Assembly: GCA_030636745.1 (NCBI GenBank)
Contig: DAOVWH010000091.1
Location: 1 to 6,830, forward strand
Direction: 5' to 3'
Length of the DNA: 6,830 nucleotides
DNA from: UBA1672 sp023140905
Lineage (GTDB): Bacteria; Pseudomonadota; Alphaproteobacteria; Micavibrionales; Micavibrionaceae
The notes beneath the pieces are model-generated. The model was not told the origin of the DNA, ran no database searches, and saw only the letters and a program-made list of their open reading frames with translations. The translations under genes and the position numbers were made by a program. This document shows positions 1-6,275 of this stretch, one piece after another. Each line of letters opens with the position of its first letter. The first letter of the stretch is position 1.

Positions 1-1
1 A

Positions 2-1246
2 AAAGATAGAAAAAAAATATCACAAGCAGACATCGAAAAAAATGCATCTGTTATCAGTGCAGTAGCTGTTGCCTCTGCCCAGCTCATGGAAGACCTCCAA
101 AAATTAGGAGAAGAGATAGAAGAGCTACACAATGAAAACATTGATGTTGTGGAAGAATCCAGCGTTGTCAGAAGTAATTTGGATGTAGCCTTACAAAATA
201 TGTATTACGCTGCAAGCGACCTCGCATACGAAGGATACTTTGCTCAACTTGATCTGGAGATGATGGAAAATTCAGGCTATTACAGTCCAGAAGAAATTCA
301 AGCACAAAAAGAAATAATAGAACAATGCTATACAGCCGTGGATGCACATGACGATTTGCGAGAAACCATGCTGGGCTACATACACAAAATGGAGAAATCC
401 GAACAAGCTCTTACAGAAGAAGATAGAATACTGTCTGGTAATTTTGAGGCCTTAAAAGAAAAAATTGGAAATAAAGAACCTACACCTGAAGACAAAGAAG
501 CTCTAGCCAAACTGCATAGTGAAAAAATAAATATTGAAACCAGTCGGGGACAGCTTGCTAAATTCTCAAAACTTACCGCATCATTCACCGAAATAATAAC
601 AGATGTCAGCAGAGATAAAAACTTGTCTCTCGAACAAAAAACACACGGTTATGAAACCCTTAATCTTGTTGCCAAATCCTCAGGAGACAGACATTTAGAT
701 GGAAAAGAGCTAGCGCAAATAAAAGAGAATATGCTTAAAGTTGATCCTAAAAGCCCATATTTTGCCCGCTGTTGTGAATTACTCGTAAAATCCGGTGTTA
801 CCATAGAAGATGGAAAGGGCGGGAAGATAAGTGGACAAGAAGCTGTTGACCATTTCATAAAAAGTCTGGGAGAAGCCAAAGTGGCCGCGAATGCGACACC
901 AAACGGACAAGTTATTCAACCGGGGCTTAAACAAGGTGCGGTTATTCCTACTACACGTGGTCCAGATATGGCGGCAGCGACACCAACCTCATATGGCTGT
1001 TTTGCTGATAATGAGTTCAACAAAACTAATCCGACAACAGGACCAATCCCCAGTTATGCAGTTACAACACAAAACAATGCGCCGGATATAGGAGATGTTA
1101 ACGAAGCTCATCTCGCGGCTCTAGCCAAAACTGGCACCGGCACTGGAGACACTGGCACTGACAAAGAAACACTTGCAATGGAAGAATTGCTAAAACAATT
1201 AGAACGGGATCAGCAAAATATCCCCACAAGCAATCCTCTTGCATAA
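2..1246 (+). CDS. Acidic helix-rich protein of unknown function, 5' end outside window
   Basis: I do not recognise this protein. The frame is open to the left edge: 28 codons precede the first in-window ATG (86). They contain no ATG, GTG or TTG and read as helical protein, and that ATG has no Shine-Dalgarno (SD) sequence, so the true start is probably upstream. 414 residues are visible. Counting from Met86, residues 1-165 are rich in Glu, Lys, Leu and Ile and look like long helices or coiled coil. Residues 165-265 look like a small helical domain with a Gly/Asp-rich turn near 240-250. Residues 266-345 are Pro/Thr/Asn-rich and probably disordered. A short Gly/Thr/Asp stretch (about 349-358) and a final charged helix follow. 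No membrane segment or catalytic motif is visible; any signal peptide would be outside the window. The gene lies 166 bases before a muramidase gene on the same strand, but a promoter separates them. A structural or secreted role is possible, not shown. Confidence 0.8.
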   Translation, partial: KDRKKISQADIEKNASVISAVAVASAQLMEDLQKLGEEIEELHNENIDVVEESSVVRSNLDVALQNMYYAASDLAYEGYFAQLDLEMMENSGYYSPEEIQAQKEIIEQCYTAVDAHDDLRETMLGYIHKMEKSEQALTEEDRILSGNFEALKEKIGNKEPTPEDKEALAKLHSEKINIETSRGQLAKFSKLTASFTEIITDVSRDKNLSLEQKTHGYETLNLVAKSSGDRHLDGKELAQIKENMLKVDPKSPYFARCCELLVKSGVTIEDGKGGKISGQEAVDHFIKSLGEAKVAANATPNGQVIQPGLKQGAVIPTTRGPDMAAATPTSYGCFADNEFNKTNPTTGPIPSYAVTTQNNAPDIGDVNEAHLAALAKTGTGTGDTGTDKETLAMEELLKQLERDQQNIPTSNPLA

Positions 1247-1287
1247 AGTTAGAACCTGTGGAAACTGGAGATAACACCTTTGAAAAT

Positions 1288-1316
1288 TTGACAAACCCAT
1301 TCTAATTCTGTAGAAT
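1288..1316 (+). promoter_or_regulatory. Predicted sigma70-type promoter of the muramidase gene
   Basis: A perfect -35 hexamer TTGACA (1288-1293) is followed by exactly 17 bases and a -10 hexamer TAGAAT (1311-1316), one mismatch from consensus. Transcription would start near 1322-1324, giving a leader of about 90 bases before the ATG at 1413. The -10 is the right arm of an inverted repeat, ATTCTA (1299-1304) and TAGAAT (1311-1316). The intervening ATTCTG makes a second overlapping repeat, ATTCT-GT-AGAAT (1305-1316). A repressor site over the -10 is possible, but these motifs are AT-rich and could be chance. Confidence 0.65.
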
Positions 1317-1361
1317 TTTGGTGTAAAGACTGCATAAAAAAGCAGCGTAATAAGAATAAAG

Positions 1362-1388
1362 GCCTAAAAGAGGGAATAACCCTCAGGC
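1362..1388 (+). promoter_or_regulatory. Hairpin in the leader of the muramidase gene
   Basis: GAGGG (1370-1374) and CCCTC (1380-1384) form a 5-bp stem with a 5-base AATAA loop. Outer arms GCCT (1362-1365) and AGGC (1385-1388) extend it by 4 bp across a one-sided AAAA bulge. It lies between the predicted promoter and the start codon. No T run follows, so it is not an intrinsic terminator. It could affect translation or mRNA stability, or terminate weakly by another route; function is inferred only. Confidence 0.35.
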
Positions 1389-1412
1389 AATTAAAGGGTG
1401 AAAGCAGGAATA

Positions 1413-2462
1413 ATGAGTATTCCCGATAACACAAATAGTGGACCTTCCGAGCAACGTGGGAAAAATACGGGCGATGTGCAAACACACATGTTGCTTAATG
1501 AACAAGACATGGCAAATAACTTAAATGTCTTTGCGTTTTTGATTGCCCTTTTTGAAAATATAACAGGAAAAACCGGATTAGGCTCCAATGACGCCATAGA
1601 AGGGTTTTCCAAAGCCTTCAACATAGATGCAACAAAGCTTAATGAAACTGTCGAGAACTACCGCTCTGGAAACATCTCTGCATTCAATGCCGCGTACAAG
1701 ACTCGCAAAAGCATTGATATCGCCAAAGTTGATATGGCACAGGCGGAAAAAGTCGTTGTTCAATATGCAGAAAAGGGCAACCCACTGCTAGAACTTATAG
1801 CTGATAAAGAATCAGGTGATAATTACAATCGTGTATATGGCAAAGGCGTTAAAACCGCAAACCTTACAGATATGACGGTTAATGAAGTTCTTAAATGGCA
1901 AAAAGAATACGTTAAAGACGGCTCTCCGTCTTCCGCCGCCGGAAGATATCAAATCATTCAAGGAACCTTAGCTGGTTTAAAAAAGGAAATGGGTTTATCA
2001 GGAAATGAACTCTATGACGAAAGTATGCAAGACCGTATGGCAATGCATCTTCTGAACGGACGTGGGTATCAATCTTATTTAAAAGGAACCCTATCTGAAG
2101 ATAAATTCATGCGTGAGCTCTCAAAAGAATGGGCGGCAATGCCGAAAGACGGAAGTGGTGCAAGTTATTATGCTGGTGATGGCCTTAACAAAGCTCTTGT
2201 AAGTCCAGCAACAATGCTTCTTGCAATGCGTAATTCAAAAAACATAACAATTGCACAAGGAAATAACCTAACCAATACACACGGAGACACTATTGCCGAA
2301 GGTGGCGTGAAGGAAGAAGACCCAAGCCAGCCAAAGTCTGCGACTCTTTCCTTCGAGGAAACTATTTCCAACGGTGGCACTAATGAGGCCAAACAGGCGG
2401 GTATACAGGAAGATCAAGTCACTTTGTTTCCTACACAACCTCCTCCCATCACACCGGCATAA
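1413..2462 (+). CDS. GH104-like muramidase / lytic transglycosylase (phage lysozyme-like fold)
   Basis: Probable peptidoglycan glycosidase cutting the MurNAc-GlcNAc backbone. I recognise the lambda-endolysin-like arrangement. Numbered from the GTG at 1398, a catalytic-type Glu sits in DKESG (Glu138) followed by YNRVYG; then come the AAGRYQI signature (180-186), helices carrying MQDRMA and LLNGRGY, and EWAAMP (244-249) before YYAGDGLNKALVS (257-269). The domain spans about residues 125-280. The N-terminal 120 residues are helical, with one hydrophobic stretch (about 42-53); the tail (285-354) is polar and Pro-rich. No signal peptide is present, so export would need a holin, a dedicated secretion route or lysis. 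ATG 1413 is preferred (348 aa) because GGTGA lies 11 bases upstream. GTG 1398 (354 aa) is the alternative, and its SD is no better. No holin or phage gene is adjacent. The family call is from motif memory, with no search run. Confidence 0.82.
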   Translation: MSIPDNTNSGPSEQRGKNTGDVQTHMLLNEQDMANNLNVFAFLIALFENITGKTGLGSNDAIEGFSKAFNIDATKLNETVENYRSGNISAFNAAYKTRKSIDIAKVDMAQAEKVVVQYAEKGNPLLELIADKESGDNYNRVYGKGVKTANLTDMTVNEVLKWQKEYVKDGSPSSAAGRYQIIQGTLAGLKKEMGLSGNELYDESMQDRMAMHLLNGRGYQSYLKGTLSEDKFMRELSKEWAAMPKDGSGASYYAGDGLNKALVSPATMLLAMRNSKNITIAQGNNLTNTHGDTIAEGGVKEEDPSQPKSATLSFEETISNGGTNEAKQAGIQEDQVTLFPTQPPPITPA

Positions 2463-2511
2463 TACGCTAATCATTCCGTTTTTCTGCATACACCGTTGAT
2501 AACCTGCACTT

Positions 2512-2617
2512 GAGGGTAGATTTTTAGCCCTATCATCCTTTAGACTATTGTATATTGTGCCCTCTCGCCAAGGTTCAATACATGCTCGCAATATCACCTA
2601 GAGGTAAATCTACCTCT
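2512..2617 (+). repeat. Palindrome and distant inverted partner in the leader region of the lytic transglycosylase gene
   Basis: AGAGGTA (2600-2606) and TACCTCT (2611-2617) form a perfect 7-bp inverted repeat around AATC, 30 bases before the next start codon. In addition, GGTAGATTT (2515-2523) is the exact reverse complement of AAATCTACC (2606-2614). The match extends to GAGGGTAGATTT with AAATCTACCTC if one G is bulged. In RNA the distant and local pairings would be mutually exclusive. In DNA the element could be one palindromic operator with an outlying half-site. No confident promoter or terminator was found in the 184-base gap (2463-2646). Confidence 0.4.
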
Positions 2618-2646
2618 TATAAGCAAAATCAAACCGCCATATCTCC

Positions 2647-4068
2647 ATGTACTTTATGTTACAACAATACCACCGTTTCATCTTTTTACCCTGTGCTCTG
2701 GCACTAGGAACCTGCTTTGCTTACCTACCGACAGCACATGCGCGAAATCAAAATACGTTGCAACCTGCAGCTCTTCATATAAAAATCACGCCGAGCAAAA
2801 AACAAAACCACTCGATGCCTAACATCATCACAGGGAGAATTAACCAATCATCACAAAACATCCCGCTTCCCGGATATAAACCACAACAGCCGGACATAAT
2901 GGGAGAAACACAAAAAAAGTCTAAATCTAAAGCTCTGGATATTTTGCACTCAAAAACATTTTCAACAGAAACAAAAATTATCAAAACAACGAAAGAAACA
3001 ATTCCGTTCTCATCCTTAGGCAAAACATCACCGGATCAAACTAAATCGCATAATATTGCTTTGCCATCTGCATACCCTAACTATTGCAATGAAGAAGAAC
3101 AACGCTCTACCACACAAGCATCCCTCATCAATCCGCCACACACAGAAATTCCAAAAGATAAGCATCTGGTTCAATCTTTACGTGCTTATATGAAAGCACA
3201 GAAACGTGACCCGTCTCTTATCGATACGCTATACAATGTCACACAAGAAACAGGCGTAAGCTTTGAGCTTCTTGTCATTAAAGCTATGATAGAAAGTAAT
3301 CTGGGTGAAAACATTGTAGCACAAAACAGCACTGCCAGAGGCCTTTTCCAATATATTGAATCAACATGGCTATCCCTTATAAAGAGTTATGGAGGAAAAA
3401 TCGGATATGCCTCATATGCGGATGCTTTGAAATATGATCTCATTGCAAAGCGGTATGTCATAGTTTCCGAGAGAAATAATTTCTCACGCCATGACATTCT
3501 GAATTTGCGATACGACACACGAATAACCACGCTTATCAAAGCTTATCAAATTCTGGATGAACAAGCAGCTATCGAAAAATGCACAAAAGGACAAGTGCCA
3601 ACTATCACAGATCACTATATTGTCCATATGATGGGCCTGCCTCTAGCTGAACTATTTTTCAAGCTCAAAAACAGCAATTCGACAATCATTCCGGCTCGCT
3701 TGAAAAACGGCATGTTCAATAATGCTATTGCTCAGAACCCTTCTTTCTTTTTCGATAAACGTGGAAACGCACTTAATGCTCCACAAATCTATAATCGTTT
3801 TGCTGAAACAACAGCGCAGAGAATCGATGAGTTAAGAGCTATTGATACACGCTACGGCTCAGGTGAAAATGTCGCAGCACATAGCTGTAACCCCAAGCCG
3901 GATAGACCTCGCATTCACACTCGATCGGATAATCAGGTGAAAACAGGACTGTCCAAAAATGACATGGAACCATCTGCCGGAGCTACCGCGCCTTTACCGA
4001 AAAAAGGCATTCTCCCTCATCATATTTCCTCGATAGATATCTTACAATATGAGCCGTCATTACATTAG
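2647..4068 (+). CDS. Exported SLT-type lytic transglycosylase domain protein
   Basis: Probable periplasmic or secreted murein lytic transglycosylase, cleaving glycan strands to 1,6-anhydromuramoyl ends. Residues 1-32 look like a Sec signal peptide: basic start, hydrophobic core (about 11-27), likely cleavage after Ala-His-Ala (30-32). Residues 33-170 are a Lys/Ser/Thr/Gln/Pro-rich linker. The SLT-like domain covers about 175-345, with catalytic-type Glu216 in AMIESNLG, then ARGLFQYIESTW (230-241). A later helix pair has LRYDTRITTLI (287-297) and DHYIVHMMG (322-330) where classical SLT proteins carry an AYN-type motif; I associate this variant with alphaproteobacterial SLT proteins. The tail (400-473) is polar with no recognised domain. 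ATG 2647 and ATG 2656 are both possible starts and neither has a clear SD; an in-frame stop at 2620-2622 rules out a longer protein. The stop overlaps that of convergent mdh. Substrate and cellular role are unknown. Confidence 0.85.
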   Translation: MYFMLQQYHRFIFLPCALALGTCFAYLPTAHARNQNTLQPAALHIKITPSKKQNHSMPNIITGRINQSSQNIPLPGYKPQQPDIMGETQKKSKSKALDILHSKTFSTETKIIKTTKETIPFSSLGKTSPDQTKSHNIALPSAYPNYCNEEEQRSTTQASLINPPHTEIPKDKHLVQSLRAYMKAQKRDPSLIDTLYNVTQETGVSFELLVIKAMIESNLGENIVAQNSTARGLFQYIESTWLSLIKSYGGKIGYASYADALKYDLIAKRYVIVSERNNFSRHDILNLRYDTRITTLIKAYQILDEQAAIEKCTKGQVPTITDHYIVHMMGLPLAELFFKLKNSNSTIIPARLKNGMFNNAIAQNPSFFFDKRGNALNAPQIYNRFAETTAQRIDELRAIDTRYGSGENVAAHSCNPKPDRPRIHTRSDNQVKTGLSKNDMEPSAGATAPLPKKGILPHHISSIDILQYEPSLH

Positions 4069-5042
4069 AATGATGATGATGATGCATCGTACTCTTCACG
4101 TAATTCCGCTTCTGTAAGAACCATATGCTTACGAGAAAACTCATCAATTTCAAGGTCTTGAACAATCTTATAAGAACCATCTTTACATGTAACCGGATAC
4201 CCATAAATAACACCCTGCTCAATGCCATAAGACCCATCCGAAGGCACAGCCATAGAAACCCAGTCACCTTCAGGCGTTCCCATAGCCCAGCTACGCATAT
4301 GATCCAGTGCCGCATTAGCTGCACTCGCTGCGGAGGAAGCACCGCGCACATTAATAACTGATGAGCCACGCTGTTGCACTGTAGGAATGAATTTGTTCTC
4401 GTACCATTCACGCTCTATCAAATCTAATGCAGGATTGCCATTAACCACAGCGTGATTCAAATCCGGATATTGAGTTGAGCTGTGATTTCCCCAAATAATG
4501 ACACGCTTCACATCTGTATTTTGAACTCCGATCTGTGCCGCTAATTGGTGAATTGCACGGTTATGATCTAAACGCATCATCGCCGAAAAACATTTTGGGT
4601 CAAGAGTCGGTGCATTCTTTTGCGCAATCAAAGCATTTGTATTAGCAGGATTTCCAACGACCAAAACCTTCACATCATGTTTAGCATATTCATTCAATGC
4701 ACGCCCTTGTGCCTGAAAAATAGCGCCATTAGCTTTTAGCAAATCTTTGCGCTCCATCCCCGGCCCGCGTGGACGCGCACCAACAAGATAAGCATAATCA
4801 ATATCTTTAAACCCTTCTTCGAGTTTATCCGTCACGATAACGTCATGCAGCAAAGGAAAAGCACAATCATTAAGTTCCATTACAACGCCTTCAAGTACTT
4901 TAAGTGCTTGCGGTATCTCAAGTAAATGTAGGATAACCGGCTGATCCGGCCCTAGCATTTCCCCCGAAGCAATGCGAAATAACAAAGAATAAGCAATCTG
5001 TCCTGCTGCACCTGTAATAACTATTCTAACGGGTTGTTTCAT
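4065..5042 (-). CDS. mdh: Malate dehydrogenase, NAD-dependent, GAAGQI type
   Basis: Interconverts malate and oxaloacetate with NAD(+)/NADH in the cytosolic TCA cycle. The 325 residues match the usual length (about 326-330) of the group related to the cytosolic eukaryotic enzyme. Visible motifs: nucleotide-binding GAAGQI (11-16); Glu42 at the end of the second strand, favouring NAD over NADP; the mobile-loop ARPRGPGMERKD (89-100) with substrate Arg92 and Arg98; VVGNPANTN (128-136); LDHNR (158-162) with Asp159 and Arg162; and WGNHSS (184-189) with catalytic His187. All key residues are intact. ATG 5042 has AAGGA (5053-5057) 10 bases upstream. The C-terminus ends in four Ser codons plus Phe, coded by a TCA repeat. 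The gene follows tatC by 57 bases on the same strand. Its stop overlaps that of the convergent lytic transglycosylase gene. Confidence 0.95.
   Translation of the reverse strand: MKQPVRIVITGAAGQIAYSLLFRIASGEMLGPDQPVILHLLEIPQALKVLEGVVMELNDCAFPLLHDVIVTDKLEEGFKDIDYAYLVGARPRGPGMERKDLLKANGAIFQAQGRALNEYAKHDVKVLVVGNPANTNALIAQKNAPTLDPKCFSAMMRLDHNRAIHQLAAQIGVQNTDVKRVIIWGNHSSTQYPDLNHAVVNGNPALDLIEREWYENKFIPTVQQRGSSVINVRGASSAASAANAALDHMRSWAMGTPEGDWVSMAVPSDGSYGIEQGVIYGYPVTCKDGSYKIVQDLEIDEFSRKHMVLTEAELREEYDASSSSF
4070..4084 (+). repeat. ATG trinucleotide tandem repeat at the 3' end of mdh
   Basis: Five perfect ATG units on the + strand. Read on the - strand they give four TCA serine codons (4071-4082) just before the final Phe and stop of mdh. 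The unit is 3 bases, so copy-number change would alter only the Ser run length and keep the frame. Confidence 0.8.
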
Positions 5043-5074
5043 TTTATAATTTTCCTTTGTATTTTGTTCTCGAA

Positions 5075-5083
5075 TTTATAGCA
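5075..5083 (-). promoter_or_regulatory. mdh: Possible extended -10 promoter for mdh
   Basis: On the - strand, TGCTATAAA fits the extended -10 form TGnTATAAT with one mismatch. It lies in the 57-base gap between tatC and mdh and would start transcription near 5068, leaving a leader of about 26 bases that contains the mdh SD. No good -35 hexamer stands at 17-18 bases, which extended -10 promoters can tolerate. In AT-rich DNA such a match may be chance. Readthrough from the tat operon is the alternative. Confidence 0.35.
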
Positions 5084-5099
5084 TCATATTTTTATTTCA

Positions 5100-5909
5100 C
5101 TAAGCCGTTTTAGATTTTTCCCCTCTGCGGATAAGAAGAATAGAAAGTTCATAAAGTCCCATAATAGGAATAGCCAACATCACCTGTGAAATAACATCCG
5201 GTGGCGTTATAAATGCAGCTATTATAAATGTTGCAATAAGTGCGTATTTGCGTTTTGTTGCCAGACTTTGCGCTGTAATAACACCCGTGCGCCCTAATAA
5301 AGTCAACAAGACAGGAAGCTGGAAACAAAGACCAAAAGCAAAGACAAGCGTCATGATTAAATCCAGATATTCGCTAACCCGTGCTTCAAGCTGAATAGGC
5401 AATGCCATGTTTTCGCCGGTGCTTTGAAAGCTAAGGAAGAATGGCCAGGCCATTGGCAAGACCAGATAATAAACACAAGCTGCACCGGCAAAAAACAATA
5501 CAGGCGTTGCAATCAAAAAAGGCCAGACAGCTTCTTTTTCATTATTATACAAAGCCGGAGCTAGAAACCGCCAGAGTTGAAGCAATAACACAGGAAACGT
5601 AAAAAAAAATCCAGAAAAGAAAGCAACCTTCAGATAAGTAAAAAAGGCCTCAGCCATTCCAGTATAGATAAGGCGATTCGTATCACTATCATCCATCGCA
5701 TTAGCCAAAGGCTGCACAAGGAACCCATATATCTCATCAACGAAAAAAAAGCTGATAATTGTAGCCAGCCCCATCACGCCAAATATCCATAAAAGCCGGG
5801 TGCGCAGCTCTAAAAAATGATCCATAAGGGTTTTGGTTTTGCTAATCCCCTCATGTTTATCATCTAAATCAGGAGACAAAGGTGCTGATGACGCAATATC
5901 TTCATGCAT
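5100..5909 (-). CDS. tatC: Sec-independent protein translocase subunit TatC
   Basis: Polytopic inner-membrane core of the Tat translocase. With TatB it binds twin-arginine signal peptides of folded cargo and then recruits TatA. The 269-residue protein has the expected six membrane helices. Family landmarks: HFLELRTRL (31-39) before helix 1; FFTYLK (89-94) entering helix 2; QLWRFLAPALYNNEK (111-125), whose Glu124 matches E. coli Glu103 in the signal-peptide site; FGLCFQLP (192-199), with Gln197 where E. coli has Glu170; and TPPDVISQ (235-242). The start at 5909 is chosen because CGGAGG stands 9 bases upstream and it overlaps the tatB stop by 8 bases. An in-frame ATG at 5960 would add 17 basic residues and a 59-base overlap. 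The N-terminal 27 residues are polar and acidic, a little longer than in E. coli. Confidence 0.96.
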   Translation of the reverse strand: MHEDIASSAPLSPDLDDKHEGISKTKTLMDHFLELRTRLLWIFGVMGLATIISFFFVDEIYGFLVQPLANAMDDSDTNRLIYTGMAEAFFTYLKVAFFSGFFFTFPVLLLQLWRFLAPALYNNEKEAVWPFLIATPVLFFAGAACVYYLVLPMAWPFFLSFQSTGENMALPIQLEARVSEYLDLIMTLVFAFGLCFQLPVLLTLLGRTGVITAQSLATKRKYALIATFIIAAFITPPDVISQVMLAIPIMGLYELSILLIRRGEKSKTA

Positions 5910-6267
5910 GATCTTTGCCCTCCGCTCCTTTAGTATCTTCCGGTAATTCTTCTTCATCAACAGATGCGGGTATATCTGCGTATGCTCCTCCTAAAGCAGC
6001 GTATTCTTCATCTGCTGTAGCTTCATCAAATTCTACAGGCTGTCCATGCTTGTCTTGTTCTTCAAAATTCACACTTTTACGGATATTGTCCAGATCAGCT
6101 TCGCGCATCACATCATCAAACTGTCTGGAAATTGCATAACGCACATATTGTAACCGCCGTGTTATACGCCCCAAAGCAACCATGACACGCGGTAAATCTT
6201 GAGGTCCTGCAAATAAGACCACAAGCGCAATAATTACAAATAACTCAGGCCATCCAAAATCCAGCAT
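5902..6267 (-). CDS. tatB: Sec-independent protein translocase subunit TatB
   Basis: Single-span partner of TatC in the twin-arginine signal receptor complex. The 121-residue protein shows the TatB plan. A short N-terminus has MLDFGWPEL (1-9) with the conserved membrane-buried Glu8. One membrane helix (about 6-20) ends in a Gly21-Pro22 hinge, followed by DLPRVM and a basic amphipathic helix (about 23-60) including RRLQYVRYAISRQF. The remaining tail to 121 is strongly acidic and probably disordered. Gly-Pro at the hinge and Glu8 favour TatB over TatA, as does its place next to tatC. The start follows the membrane-protein gene by 8 bases. The only SD-like sequence is GGGGGAA (6281-6287), about 13 bases upstream, so initiation may depend on coupling to that gene. 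Confidence 0.93.
   Translation of the reverse strand: MLDFGWPELFVIIALVVLFAGPQDLPRVMVALGRITRRLQYVRYAISRQFDDVMREADLDNIRKSVNFEEQDKHGQPVEFDEATADEEYAALGGAYADIPASVDEEELPEDTKGAEGKDHA
5919..5923 (-). promoter_or_regulatory. tatC: Ribosome binding site of tatC, inside tatB
   Basis: A full GGAGG core (minus strand) lies 9 bases before the ATG at 5907-5909, within the last codons of tatB. It decides the tatC start and suggests translation coupled to tatB. Confidence 0.8.
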
Positions 6268-6275
6268 ATTGTGTT

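Noticed and set aside
803..841. EF-hand-like calcium loop (residues about 240-252 of the first protein)
   Set aside because: Gly, Ile and Glu fall at suitable places, but the chelating positions 1, 3 and 5 are not Asp/Asn, so calcium binding is not supported.
86..1246. ATG 86 as the true start of the first gene
   Set aside because: No SD precedes it and the frame continues open with protein-like sequence to the window edge.
1330..1345. CTGC / GCAG inverted repeat as a terminator of the first gene
   Set aside because: Only a 4-bp stem with an 8-base loop and no T run.
1398..1412. GTG start at 1398 for the muramidase gene
   Set aside because: It adds only six residues and has no better SD than ATG 1413. 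It remains possible.
1413..2462. Prophage lysis cassette
   Set aside because: The muramidase resembles phage lysins, but no holin, spanin, integrase or structural gene lies in the window.
2555..2583. Promoter with TTGTGC and a hexamer 17 bases later
   Set aside because: The -10 candidate ATACAT is far from consensus. A TATATT at 2551-2556 has no -35 partner.
2268..2597. Minus-strand open frame antisense to the muramidase 3' end and gap
   Set aside because: It overlaps a well-supported gene, has no SD and gives an improbable protein composition. The same applies to minus-strand frames at 3983-4411 and 1249-1485.
2704..2715. Lipoprotein box (LGTC) in the SLT protein signal region
   Set aside because: Thr before the Cys is a poor lipobox, and Ala-His-Ala at residues 30-32 is a better signal peptidase I site.
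5907..5960. Longer tatC starting at ATG 5960
   Set aside because: It would overlap tatB by 59 bases and add a basic stretch not typical of TatC. The ATG at 5909 has an ideal SD and a compact overlap.
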